Assembly: GCA_025267735.1 (NCBI GenBank)
Contig: CM046308.1
Location: 32,663,267-32,727,266, forward strand
Length of the DNA: 64,000 nucleotides
Source: Mactra quadrangularis
Lineage: Eukaryota; Mollusca; Bivalvia; Venerida; Mactridae
Reading direction: 5' to 3'
Shown here: positions 48,400 through 61,467 of the stretch, in pieces
Layout of the letters: every line of letters starts with the position of its first letter
Position numbering within the stretch: the first letter of the stretch is position 1
Made by a program: the position numbers and the translations under genes
Notes under the pieces: model-generated
What the model saw: the letters and a program-made list of their open reading frames with translations, nothing else
What the model was told of the DNA's origin: nothing
Database searches by the model: none

Positions 48400-48605
48400 A
48401 GGTTGTTTCTCTCAAATGAGCCATGAAATTTTTATACATATAAGGTTATATGTATATATAACGACTCTGCTTGAAGACCTAATCAGGAATCATATTGGAT
48501 CTATCTCATTTTGTCATATTGTGTTATAAACTGACAGATTGGTATGATAAATATCAACCATAAAACATAATGTGCTAGGGTCTATACAGATTTGTTTTAC
48601 AACAG
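48400..48605. repeat. Block B copy outside the main 3-kb array
   Basis: TTTCTCTCAAATGAGCCATG, TATAACGACTCTGCTTGAAG and ATTGGTATGATAAATATCAA match the block-B segments at 35020-35213 (closest), 38160-38355 and 32020-32150. Confidence 0.75.
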
Positions 48606-51600
48606 CATTACGCTAGGGAAAGATTATAATATTCATCCTTGAAAGATAAAGCGTCTCCAATTTTTTCTAATACAGTTTTGAACATGACATTGATGGTAAA
48701 ACTTCAAACATGCTTAATTCTTCAATCTTCATCTTAGATAACCAATTTCAAGAGTTGTGTGATAGCACCAATCACTAAAATGAGCACCAATAATGAAAAT
48801 AATTATTTATAACAATTCTTAAAAAAACAATAGCAGCAAAATAAGGACCAACAATAACTCGCACCGTGTTACTATATTCATTTACATCTTATAAAGGTTT
48901 TCATAATACGTTTAGGATGGTTGTTTGACATTTACAATCGTCCAATTCAAATGTCTTTATAATTAGAGTCTTGTTACAATCGAATGTTGTTTATTTTCAA
49001 CAGAAGTGTACAGATCATTACTTGTCATAATGAATTACCTCAACAAGGTTCGGTAGGTATCAACTAAGATATGAACTAACTATAACTGTCTTGTATTATC
49101 GTAAAACAAGTATGAATGCTTGCATTAAGCAAACATCATAACACATCTAAGACAATTTCAATCCAATTGGAACATTTTTAATCATTGCTGTCTGTTTTCA
49201 ATGACTGATTTATAGATTTTTACACAAGTCATACGCGAATATTGCTGAATTGTTAGTAACATGTAAATTCTAAGGTTTTTTTCTTCATAATGTTATTACA
49301 AGTACGCTAAATGACGATGTATTGCGAAATCAAATATTCTCTATATTCTTTGGAATTTACTTTGTTATCCAGAAATTACCAAGCTTACTCTCAGTGTTAA
49401 CTCTTTAATCATGATTTTCTGTTTCTGAACCGCGACGTTCAAAATATATAAAATATGTATATTGCGTGTCAATTGTATATTAATATGATGTTGTTATTTA
49501 GCAAACACTCCCCATTTACATAATTGTATAGAAATGTTACCTAAACCTGCGTGTTTGTGAGTGATTCACCTACATTATATGAATAATTTATGTATATTGT
49601 ATCACTCATTATGTCTTTGACCAAATGCTTAGATAAATTCACGAAATTCTGTGTGTTTAATGAAATAATTGGACTAATGACAAAATGAGATAAGTAATAT
49701 CTTAAACATGGGATATTATTTGAAAGGCATATGAAAGAGCTTTTCTTACCCACATTGATAGCTAACCCACGTAGTATTGTGGTCATCGTCTTTTTGTGAA
49801 CTGTTTCTACAACTGGTTCATTCTGACTGAAATTAAATTGAAACTCTAGATTACCTGTAAAAAAACAAGCAACCGAAAAGAAAATATCGGGAAGCCACCG
49901 CCTTGATACAATTGTGCTAGGATACGAATTTCAAGAAAGATGTCATCGGTGCTATAGCATTTAGTTATTAAGGAAATAGCTTAATAATCATATCGTGTCA
50001 GTCATTCTTGAAGAGTTTGATATGCTAAGAATAAGCTTTTCTGATGTGATATAATTCTTAGGCCATATAAACTTGTCCATTTATCATATTCATATGTTAT
50101 TTGAAGGAGAGTTTTACGATAGCCTGTCAGCTTCTGACGAATGCTTAGTAGGTTGTTACGCAAATGAAGAGTTTTTTTTGCACTTTTTGTTTAGGAGACT
50201 AATTTATACATACATTGATACAAAATCTTAAAGTACACAAGTATATTTTTGGCAACATGTCAGTCTTCAGTAGGTTCTCAGACTGTTCCGTCAACAAATA
50301 AAGTTATTTATGATCATTTTGATAGCTATATTTATGAGTTTCAATTCGTATTATTTAGATTCATTTTAGACAAAAATTGATCGTATCGTAAACAATGTTC
50401 ATGTATTCAGCGTTTATACACTAGGCAATCAGTTTGAGCATTTTAAAGCATAATTTTAGCAATATCTGCAACTGTTTGCATAAATTCTGAACTGAATTTA
50501 AGTTACCCAGGTGGAACTTCTCACACACAGTAAAATACAAAATACATATATGCATAAAAATATTATTCTGTTTCAAGAAAGCTTCCCTTATATACCGATA
50601 TATCGTTTATGTTTTCGTCGCCTATTTCCACTGAAAGTAATTCATTTTAGAAAAACAACAACTTAAATAATGATCATATAGCTATCCATTTCTACCATAC
50701 AAATTAGAAGCAGTGTTTCTTCCAGGAACTAGGTATCAAATATTCAACATGTTTGCCAGAAATTGTATTAGCCATGGTAAAGAAATGAGGTTAAACGGAG
50801 ACATTTAATTTCCTAAATAGTTCTAGAAATGTTGGACAAAAATGTCTCATTATATCAGAGATCAGTTTGTTGATCCTGATATATTATTAATCGGCCATGA
50901 CTAGAATATTTAGTATGTAGAAAATGTTTCCGATGTTTTTCCAAAATAATAGCTGTAACTCTAGGCAATTTATTAAAAAGAAAATATTAGTTTATCTATA
51001 TGTTATTAGTTGTTTTTTTGTTTGTCATGAAAAGAAAATAGTGCTAAGGTAATGAAGAAGATGAAGCTGATAATAGTTAATATTACTATGACAATAATAA
51101 CTAAAGTTGTGATAATAATACAATTGAAGATGAAACTAAAATGACGTTCTTAATAATTCAGTGGATTTATTACGAATCATTAAAATACCATTTTATGCAC
51201 ATAGATGCCTGAAGTACTAAATACTTGTTTCTGATATCTTAATTTAAAATTTAATTTAGACGTTGAAAATCAAGCAAATAAAGATATCAAAATGTCCGAC
51301 AGTCTCTATTTTATCAGAGAAACAAAGAAAATCCCCAGTCATATAGACTAGCATTAATATTGCTCTTATATGCATAACAATGCTATACAGCGCATTTATC
51401 TTCTAATCCTGACTGCCACAAAATTAACATGTAGTTGATGGTTTGATACCAACTTGATCTCATGTTACAGTTGTATAATCATAAAATCAGATTTATTCAT
51501 GATACAAGCAAACCAAAATGTTCCTTAGTCTATATGAATCCTGTTAGATCTTTTGAGAAAACACATGGCGTCACTTGCATCGTTTGCATCTCTGAATATT

Positions 51601-54013
51601 TCCTGCAGATTAGTATTAGTTCTAGCATTACACTTGTTTACGTGATTTAACCAAAATATGAGCAATGCATTCAAAGTTTTATACGTGATGAATCATGAAG
51701 TATTCATTTGCTTTCTGCACTTACAACACAGGGTCTTTAAACTATTGTGTGTCTTTTGGATGTGTGCGAAGCTTTCCAGAATAAGATTAGGAACCAGCAA
51801 CCCCCATGATGTACTAGGTGTAGCTATTGTAAATTAATTTCAATCGTAATCATGGTTAATCCAAAGACACGAAAAACAAACGTGCGATAAGAGTACCGCT
51901 TAAACAATTAAGTACATACATTGTGATAGTGAATCCTTTCAATAATATAAAAAGGAATGTATTATCTTTAGGCAACTTAGTGGTAATGGGAACCTCATAA
52001 ACGGAGTTTTCTAATAACTTAATGTTTTCAAAATATGTATAATTATGTGTGTGGTTATTAGTAACGTTAAATAGTTACATTTGTTTTTGCTGACCAAAAC
52101 TTCCAGTTATTTATAATTTCAGTTATTTGGACCAATCTTAGACCATTAACAAATTTATCGGTGAATTCTATTTTGTAATCGACAGAACTTCCTTTTTATT
52201 TATACTCTAACTAAAGGTTGTTGAATCAGTTGCAAATCTGCATCAGCACTTTGAGATGTAACATGAAATATTGTATTGATTTAGACGACCATATTTGGAT
52301 TTTCTTTCAAGACATAATAAATCTTCGTAATTGTTGTGTCAATTATCTTTATCTGGTGCCAATAGACGTATTTGTATAATTTGAATACACAATCAATCGG
52401 TTTTATTTCTTATTTCTTGGACGACAGGACAGAGCGCTTCCTGCCTATAGCTTATCGGTGCAACAAGGTACTTTATCTTGATAATTGTGTTATTGTCATC
52501 ATATGCATTACAGGGTGAAGCACAAAGTTTATCGGCACGTCTCATCACCAAGAGAATTGCCATATTGCAATCAAATACCAGTCGAGTTGGGAAGCTTTAT
52601 CACAAATATTTTTCCTATTCGGCTTATCAAAGACGTCATTTTGCTTTCCTCTTGAAAGTCGTAGTTGTCATTTTGAGTTTATTTACAAACTGGCTATCTT
52701 ATCTTTGTTAGCTACTTGAACTCTTCATTGAAGAAGAATACCACTTATAAATATCAGGGAATGCTATATTTATACTAATACAAGTGTTATATTACACAAA
52801 CCAAACACTATTTCTTCGAGTATTGACTTTTTATTTGATTATGATATTTTTTCCGACCTTCAAGAATTGTTCCCAAAGTGAAATATTGGACTGAACTTTC
52901 TCTTATATGATAAATTACGGAATAAATTGCTTCTCCAAGTACAAACAATAAATCAAACTTGATCATATCTGCATATACAATTCATTAATTATCTCATATC
53001 ATTAATAACTTTATGACATAAAAAACAAAACACTGGATGTATAATTTATATTTATTCAGTTAGAAACAATTTGAATAGATACACACTATGTTAGTGACGT
53101 AAACATTAATTTGCCAGAAATTTGTTTTGTCAGTTAAGTAAACTAAAGTGACGCTATGCTTGTTCTTCAATTTGATATATGTGTTATATCAAATAAAACG
53201 AAATGGCTATTGTCTTCTCAGATGTCGACGCGTGTTATTTTGTATGTTAGTGATCATTTAGTTAATGAAATAAAACTTCAAATGTATTATGAATATTTAC
53301 TTACTATATATAATATCAAGCAGACAATAACTTTAATTGCCGATTTAAGTAAGTATCAAAGCAAAAATATAATTAAGTATTATGAATAAAGTTTAATTGG
53401 TTGGCCGAAACAAGTTTGACTAGTTATTCCTAAGGAATGTTTAGGACGCTTACAACATGTCGAAAATGCCTAATATGTATAAAAATAGGACTAACAAACA
53501 GTCTTGTAAATTATGATCATCATGTGACGTAAGGAAAGAAAGTTATGTACAAAGTACACGATTTACTGGGACTCCCCTCGTATTTAATGTTTTACATAAA
53601 AGTAAATTAACTATGGAACAAGTCAGAACACACAAAGCCGACGATGTACGAACGATAATAATAGCACTATTAAATGTTGACTGTGTTGAAAGAAAATAAA
53701 ACAACACAACATGTAAACCCTTAGACAGGCTTTTCGAGAATGTGTGTTCTAGTAAGACCTACTATTTAATACAAGAATGTAATGACGTTTTTTAATGTCG
53801 AGCTTATTTGGTATCATAGAATAATTATGTTCTACGTATTTTTCTTCATGTGTAATTGGTTTCATATATTTAAGTTTAGAAATTACAATATCTTAATAGT
53901 TTCACCCGAAACATAAGACTTTAATTGTGTTGTAACAACAGGGTTATCTAATTCATGAATAATTTAAAGTGAGTGTTGACAATATTAGACAATATTAGCG
54001 TTTATACTTTCAG
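48606..54013. other. 3' part of intron 1, nothing recognised
   Basis: AT-rich; frames at 49541-49786 (-), 52478-52711 (+) and 53156-53389 (+) show no domain or splice support. The interval ends in the polypyrimidine tract and CAG acceptor of exon 2 (54011-54013). Confidence 0.4.
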
Positions 54014-54151
54014 TGTGATCCAGGAGTCGGTATGGATGCTTTATATGACTTTATATATCGTCAACAACAGATTACAATGGTGATAGGAAGTGCTTGTTCT
54101 GAGGTGACCAAGACTCTTGCAGAAATAGTGCCTTACTGGAATCTAATACTG
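54014..54151 (+). CDS. GABA-B receptor-like protein, exon 2 (residues 215-260)
   Basis: Acceptor CTTTCAG, donor CTG|GTAATG, 46 codons, phase 0 on both sides. It begins CDPGVGMDALYDFIY, the CDPG segment that follows the first strand-helix of the GABA-B Venus-flytrap domain. ACSEVTKTLAEIVPYWNLIL follows, corresponding to the CSSVSTLVAEA..WNL ligand-pocket loop of GABBR1. The Cys-Ser pair of that loop is kept, where GABBR2 has Cys-Pro. Confidence 0.88.
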
Positions 54152-57093
54152 GTAATGTATATGTGATTTAATAAATCATAAATAACATATCAAATAGTAA
54201 AGAGTTTTAAACAAATAAAGTATATCTGTCAAAGTATCTTAATTTCTTTTGTAAAATAAGTCATCATTCACTTTTCTTGGAAAGAATTTCCATTAATTAA
54301 AGATTCTTTACATTTAAAAGACATTTAGTAGGCCAATTTCCATGCATCAATTGGAACGCATGCAACTATTTGGTGTATTGAGAACAATACACCATTCAGA
54401 GTACCTCTAGTAGCGCTTCATGATTTACAACAAAAGATATTTCATAAAGCTAGCCACTTGAAAAATGTGAAATAATTACGACAAAGAAAATATGAATCCA
54501 TAATATAAAATCACAGGAATATTCAATTATATAAAACCCACACACACACAGCTGAGGACAACGACTTTCAAAGATCCTATACGGTCGAGTCTTTTTTTAA
54601 TTGAATATGTTTTCATAAACGCTGATATTTCATTTTACATTTATCAAATCAATCATAGATGCCAAACGAGATAATATTATCCCACCATAATAAACAGGTC
54701 ATGTAACGAGGATGCATAAAATAATGAAGCAAACTAAAAATGTAATAGTTTCTTGGTCACAAAATTGCAGTGTACATTTTCTTAAGCAATCATTCGATGT
54801 CGCCTTACTTATGTTTTGAATAATAGTAAATTATTCCAAATTATGATTCGGTTTTGTGCGTCTGTAAGACTTGATCGCCGATATGAATAATTACATTTTT
54901 TCAAAGAACAAATTATGATTGGTCGTCAAAATTAACCGATGGTTCTGTCTCAAAAACATAGTAAAGTTAATTTGAGTTCTTTTAGTGAATCTATCAACAA
55001 TTTACATTTGAACATATTTCAGCCAATCTTCCGATGTCAATCTTAATAGAATCCTGTCATAATTCAAGAAACTGCGAGAAATGTCTGCTTAATTAAATTA
55101 TCAATCAAATGAATCTGTTTGGTGTTGGGTGTTGAAGATTTTGATCGTTTTTGCAATGCATCATTTTTACAAGAAATAAATAAGGTTCACATTCTTCGTA
55201 GAAATTGGAACACTACTTCTTGTATAAGTTTAGACGTGTATGTACAGTATGCATCATACATCTCTAGTGCAGCAAAATTTCATTAATGAAAGCTTTATTA
55301 TAATTGATGTTTTCATTTCAATTACCAGTACACATGGGTTATCGCTATAGATATCATTCTAGAAAGAGACGTATTTCTGACCAGGTACATTTTATCACGA
55401 AAACTAATTTAATTATGATTGCTTAGGGAAATTATACTATTGAATTTCTGTTCAGGAAACGATATTGCACCAGTAATATAATCTATTTGTGCAATATCTG
55501 TATCGAGGAATAAAGACGTGCGAAGTTTGATCCATTGAGATACAAAACCATATATCGCTCGTGTAGAAATGCTGCATGATTTTCAATAAATACTTTTTGA
55601 TGAAGTCATTCATTATATAATCCGAAATAAAAACACCGCTGTGATGTGATTCCATAAAAAGTGATCTCCAAAAGATTAAGTCAGACAAAACTTCGAACAG
55701 AAAAGATTAAGTACGTCTAGCGTTATAAACTATGGGAAATATTTCTTCTAAAACATCGTATAACTGATTAAAGTCATTTAAATAACTAATTTTTTATTTG
55801 GAAATGTGAACGTATTTTTAATCAGCTAAGTCGACCCTAAAACATCTCATAATAAATACAAGAAACTGCCAACAAAAATTATATTGATCGGGTAATCAAT
55901 AAAATAAAAGTGTAAATAACACAATCAAAAAAGTAAATTAGTTTTCAATAGCAATCTGAAAAATATTTATCAATCAAAACTGCACTTTTATCGTGTGTTT
56001 TTGTCCTGTTCGTTTAACGTTTTTCATATGACAATTGATTAAAACATTTCTGTGCCTGGTGTGTCATATAGGCATACATTTGTTTTAGTATTGTATTTTG
56101 CAAAATTATTTTGATAAATTCTTTTTTGATTCCTTCAACCCTCATTCAACTGTTAAAACATGAGTTACTAAAAGTGCTGTCCAACTAAAACATGAATTGC
56201 TGGATATTTCGGCTGGTAGTGTGGCTATTAGTCAAACCTGTAGCATTGGATTTGATTGTATTGTAAGACCCATGCGGTTAGGTAAAACACTTCTTTGTGA
56301 TCCAAACAGGACAGTTGTAAGCCACCGATCAAGAGAAGCTTTACGTCCATGTTAAAAGCTTATGAAAAGAGAACTAGGCGGCCCCATAGACAGGCAGTAA
56401 GTCAACGGACGGTCGAGAAATAACTGAAATTGTGGCAAAACGGCTAGAGACATCCTATTACCATTGGAAGCGAACAAATTAAAAAGGATGTTCATTAACG
56501 GTTTATTTCATTCAAAACGTCCAATCTCCAAGAACCTTTCAGAATTGAGACATTGATGTAATTCATCGGGTCTGAACATCTATTTCTAAAACATATCAAT
56601 GTTTTATTTCTATTTCTCGTTAACGATATTACGAAAATTGATGTTTTTCATTATATTAAGATATTGAATGTGTTCAACGAAAGGAGAATTATATATTTTT
56701 AATACACGATTGACCTTCTAATTTTTGTTTGGTGAGAATTTCCATCTTGTGTTGACGTAAAATTGATCCTAATTTTGTACTACACCTTCAAAGTTGTAAT
56801 ATATATTTATATTTTGTAGACATGATTAATTTATTGTGCCAACAGAGTTCGTGGTGAACACCCAAAATGATCATGTGCAAAAAATAGGAGATATGCCTTA
56901 AATCACAAAATATATTCTTTATTACCGCAGTTTGTAACATTTAGTCGACTGTCTCTCTGTGATCAAAGTTTATTATACACTATTCCTATAACATAATTTT
57001 TTATTACCTTTTCAATGTTCAATTATTTCATAAAGTTATTCAATTGCAGCATCATATATCTTTACTTGAATCTAAAACGTAGAATACTTTCAG
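54152..57093 (+). other. Intron 2 of the receptor gene
   Basis: Phase 0. Contains a perfect hairpin GGTGTATTG-AGAA-CAATACACC (54372-54393). A region at about 56160-56480 of somewhat higher GC is of unrecognised origin. No exon recognised. Confidence 0.7.
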
Positions 57094-57264
57094 GTCTCCT
57101 TTGCCTCGACGTCACCAGCATTAAGCGAAAGAGAAAAATATAAAACATTCTTCAGACTTGCACCAGCGGATTCCTCACAGAATATTCCAAGAGCTATGTT
57201 TATATCAGACTTTGGTTGGGATACAGTTGCTATATTATATGAAATAGATGGCGACTTCTCCTTG
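57094..57264 (+). CDS. GABA-B receptor-like protein, exon 3 (residues 261-317)
   Basis: Acceptor ACTTTCAG, donor TTG|GTAAGA, 57 codons, phase 0. VSFASTSPALSEREKYKTFF aligns with the [20 protein letters not shown] segment of GABBR1 and the [20 protein letters not shown] segment of GABBR2. RLAPAD then takes the place of RTHPSA, so the His that contacts GABA in GABBR1 is Ala here. FGWDTVAILYE matches the GWKKIATI strand. Confidence 0.88.
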
Positions 57265-58149
57265 GTAAGACCAGCTCTTTGAATATAATTTGTTTTGCTT
57301 TCTTAATATCAATGTAATAATTGTACATAGATCGTAGGGCAAAAGACAGGAAAGTTTTGTTTGGTAAAATCAAGATTATTTTTGTAATATCTGCTATGTC
57401 CTTGGGCCATTTGATGATGAACGTTTTTTCTAAACATGTATATCTTCAGTCTTATTGTAAAGTGCTTCTCGGAAAGTTTGGTTGAATATTTGATGGTTTA
57501 TGTTCATTCTGATCATAGTTCATGTTTATTAGACAATTAAAACTATTCCAGACAAATTTTATATGACTTAAGTATTGCCGATCCTTCAAATTTTATGTTA
57601 TTTTAGAATTGAAGGTTTAGAACGTCGGTAAGCAAATGTCAATTTGGCCTTCAGGATAAAATCTTTCAAGCAATAAAAATGTAAACAAATCTAAATATAT
57701 CTTTGGCAATACTTGTTTATGACTTTTTGGTTTTCGACACAATATATATGTCAGCTGGTTTTCATAAAAGTTTGAGTATAAACAGAAGTCTCACATCATT
57801 GACTTTTAAAAATTTTAATTGTTTATCAGTATTTATTCTTTAGTTTATACTCCAAATGGGCTTGTATCAGTAACAGTTTACTATATAATTCAGAACTTGT
57901 CATAGAAAAATAGTTAGATATTGGTTTGTCGTCAAATGTATTTAGTTTTTGTGCTTGTTATATACTTTACTAATATCAATACGATATGGTCATAAATGCT
58001 GCTCTAAAAGCAATTGAGTCGGTCCATTAAAGAAATCTGATTTTATGGTATTAAGTTCAATATTTTATTATTATTAATATATTCTGTTTGAAATTACACC
58101 AGCACTTTGTATGTTATGACATACATAATATTTGTTTATTATAAATAAG
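57265..58149 (+). other. Intron 3 of the receptor gene
   Basis: Phase 0, about 0.9 kb, AT-rich, no nested feature seen. Confidence 0.7.
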
Positions 58150-58257
58150 GCTGTGGATGAAATGGGAAGTACATTTGAACAGAACAACATTACAATACAG
58201 ATTTCTACATCATTTCGACGTTATGATGACATAGCAGCCAATCTTCTTTCTATAAAG
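58150..58257 (+). CDS. GABA-B receptor-like protein, exon 4 (residues 318-353)
   Basis: Acceptor TTATTATAAATAAG (weak pyrimidine tract), donor AAG|GTAAAA, 36 codons, phase 0. AVDEMGSTFEQNNITIQIST, then SFRRYDDIAANLLSIK, corresponds to the helix and strand between the two lobes ([20 protein letters not shown] in GABBR1). NIT is a potential N-glycosylation site. Confidence 0.82.
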
Positions 58258-59265
58258 GTAAAAAATGTGATTCAAATGCATTGTTGTAGTTGCAATACTT
58301 CTAGGTTAAAAGTAGTTTTCTAGATTTCTAATAACTGGTACCATTTGCTGAAATTGTTACAAACGCAACAGTTACATATTTACAAAATTTAATAAATCAA
58401 AAATTGAAATCCAGAATTACAAAGTTCATGCATGTGCCTATTTCTAGGAATTAATCAATCGTGCATATCCAGAGAAGACACTACTGAGAAACTTGACACT
58501 GTTTAATCTACCGTCAGAACAAAGTGTTTATCTTAATTCCAGCGGCGTAGTGAAATGCATCAAAATTACTCGATGCTTAAAATCATAATTATCTGTTTCA
58601 ATTGCCCTGACTTCCTGGCTATCGAAAGTTTTAGATGTGTCTGTAGTAACCTCGACAATTATGCTCATTTTTTTTCTTTAAAATGATAAATAACCTCCCT
58701 AATTAATGTCTAAAATGACATTGACGCCTTATTCGCCTCTTAAATGAGTATACATTCCACTTGATATCACAACAACCTATAGTAGGTTTTAATACGCAAT
58801 AACGTCTATTTACTATTTTACTTCTCAGTGTGTTAAATCTAATGGAAAGTCCTCACTTAAACTAATGGATTTGTTCTTCTTCGTGAGAGACGGTTTCCGG
58901 TCATTTTATGAGACAAATTAAGACTGACTGAAAACCACTACTAAAATTACTGTTTTTAAGAACAATTATCCATTGCGTTCCCATGCACTGGCTGGTGTTT
59001 TGAACAAAAAAATTCCTGATAATCGAGATTTAGACTCATGGCTTGGATTTTTTAATATAATCTTTACATAATTATGTAGTTGGTTTTTTTCGTAAACATT
59101 TCCTCAAAGTTAAAATGAATGTTGCAACCACCCTATACATATACATTTTTGTATTTACTTATAAGAATAAGAACCTCTATGTAATATTCAATATCATTAA
59201 AGATACTACTATTGCTTACTTGTTAATTGTTGTTAAGAGTTAAAAAAATTTGTTTTATGTTTCAG
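58258..59265 (+). other. Intron 4 of the receptor gene
   Basis: Phase 0, about 1 kb, nothing recognised inside. Confidence 0.7.
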
Positions 59266-59331
59266 AAACATGACTCTCGTATAATTATTGGTGGGTATTC
59301 CGAGAAAGCAGCAAGAAATGTACTTTGTCAG
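59266..59331 (+). CDS. GABA-B receptor-like protein, exon 5 (residues 354-375)
   Basis: Acceptor TTATGTTTCAG, donor CAG|GTAGAA, 22 codons, phase 0. KHDSRIIIGGYSEKAARNVL, then CQ, matches the conserved DARIIVGLFYETEARKVFC strand and helix. Too short to be found as an open frame alone, but fixed by both splice sites and the family alignment. Confidence 0.86.
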
Positions 59332-61278
59332 GTAGAAAACTTTTACCTATGCCATTTATACTAATTAGGATTTGAATCGATGTCACATCAAATCATCAAA
59401 CAAATCGTCCAATACGAGATTATGCTTTCTATTTTATATTGCCATAATTCAAAATGTACAGAGAGCTGCAACTACACGATAGAGTTTTCCCCTCTAAGAT
59501 TCATTCAAATATTTTACAATCCTTAGACTTTCGACCTATTTCATTCTATGGTTTGGCAAGCAATCGTTCTTTAATATTTATTAGATCATTGTGTTTTCAA
59601 TAGAGATTATGGTTTATCTCAAACTTTATCTCCAGAGGTGATTTGAACTTTCCAAGACTTGTAAGGCATCTTGATTACAATGATAATACAATATAGAGCG
59701 ATCCCATTAATAATGTACTCCTTTTCTGAAGAGTTTCAGCAAATTACATCTCTAGACACAAAGATTAACGCGTTTGGTATGTTGATTGACTGGAATTTTA
59801 GAATTCACCTTAAATGTTTTGTTAGTGTTACCATTTATCATTTCTGAAATCTGAATCTAAAATATTTGATATTTAATGGAAAATAGAGGAACAGTTTAAT
59901 GAAATATATGAACCTTTGGCTGAGTAAGAGATGATTCCTCTTCATTCATACAACGAAGACAAAATGAATGGTTTAAAGCAAAGAGATTGTTTATAAATAC
60001 GGGCTTAAAGTAACCATGTTCTCCTTTGCCAATTCACTTGAACTCAAGCAATGTTGGACAACCATGGTCTGCTAGTGTAGTAAACTGTAGAAGTTCTGAA
60101 TAAGTAATAATAATTGAAGTTGTCTTTCAACAATCTGATCGGGAAATTACCAAAATGAAATAAAATGCAGTGCTCGCACTATTCAGTCTCTCTAAATAAT
60201 GATCTATACAGCCTCCTCCCTATATCGAGATGATAAAAGAACATAATAATTATGTACTTTTAATATTTGACCTTATTCTCCAAATCGATTATATATACTG
60301 ATTAAAACGGCACGATTATGTACAACTAATCCCAGTGAAATATATTTTATATCTGTTCTCAGTAAAATACAACAAAGTCATCATTTGTTTCATTGATTTC
60401 TTTGATATCATTTTCTGTAAAATTAAGTATAAATGAATCCTTTTCATTACGAACGAAATTTGTGAAACAAACAAAGGATACAAAAAATCCTCATTTCTTA
60501 ATCAAGTCACATAGACTAATCCTGTCAGATTAATTTTCAAAAATACACATCACGTCTTTTATCGTCTGTTGCCACGAGACTTAATAAGATTTTCTCGACA
60601 TGAAAGTGTCATTCAAGTGAATTGAAACAATATTAAAATTCTAAACAGTTTTAAGACTTTGATTGAAAATGTGTTTTGTTCCGTGTAACAGAAAGTTTAA
60701 GTAAGAAAATCGTATAGAAAATGTATCATGATTGGTGAACTGTTATAGATTAAGCTGATTTCATAATCTCTTGGGATTTTAAAATGTTTTGCCATTTGTT
60801 TAAGTATAAATGGGTTTTTTTTCAATACCTTATCTAATTCAAAGTAGACTTTGTCTAAATGTAACGCTGGCATTATATATTCTCTATTTAATGTGTATAT
60901 AATGGAAGAGTAAAATTAGTGAATTGTGTTATCTTTTCAAGTTGAATAAAATTTATGAAAAGTTAAATCTTTATTTAATTAGACTTCCCATTGTTTAATG
61001 CTTTGCATTCAAAATGCACGTGGTTCCATTTTCATTGTTCATGACAATAGGGAGTTTTCTATTGTCTAAAATTATACCTCTGTGTGCCTAATGATCAACT
61101 ATGTATATAGTTAATCCTTCAATGCTCAAGATGACTCGATGATGTTTGATTTCTCGTCTTCTGTACATTTACAGAAGTACCAGATATGTATCTTTAGCTA
61201 CGTGAGTGTGTTTAACACGTTCAACGACTATACACTAGTTATAATACACTATTATTTTAATGTACTATTATTTATTAG
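59332..61278 (+). other. Intron 5 of the receptor gene
   Basis: Phase 0, about 1.9 kb, AT-rich, no nested feature recognised. Confidence 0.7.
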
Positions 61279-61467
61279 GCTTTCAATCTGGGAATGTATG
61301 GACCACGTTACGTTTGGATTCTCATAGGTGACTATGTTGAAAGATGGTGGGAAGTAACAAACGATACAACTTGCTCAACTTTACAACTCAGACTGGCGGC
61401 TGAGGGATATTTTACAATTGATAGTTTGAACTCTCTCAGCGAAGATGATAAATCCTCTATGAATATT
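61279..61467 (+). CDS. GABA-B receptor-like protein, exon 6 (residues 376-438)
   Basis: Acceptor TTATTTATTAG, donor ATT|GTGAGT, 63 codons, phase 0. AFNLGMYGPRYVWILIGDYV followed by ERWWE aligns with [22 protein letters not shown] of GABBR1. The Tyr of (I/L)IG-x-Y that faces the ligand is kept. The AAEGYFTID segment corresponds to AVEGHITTE. NDT is a possible N-glycosylation site. Confidence 0.88.

Larger units (their letters stand above)
22512..54013 (+). other. Intron 1 of the receptor gene (31.5 kb)
   Basis: Donor AAG|GTAAGG and acceptor TTTATACTTTCAG|TGT; phase 0. The joined protein reads NDTK-CDPGVG, matching the DSKCDPG segment of GABBR proteins, which supports direct splicing across this distance. 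It hosts an antisense glycosyltransferase gene, a THAP exon relic, SINEs, a Tc1-like MITE and a diverged array of about 3-kb units, each listed separately. Confidence 0.8.

Noticed and set aside
56160..56480. GC-richer patch in intron 2, possibly a retroelement fragment
   Set aside because: No open frame, inverted ends or similarity to other parts of the window could be shown.
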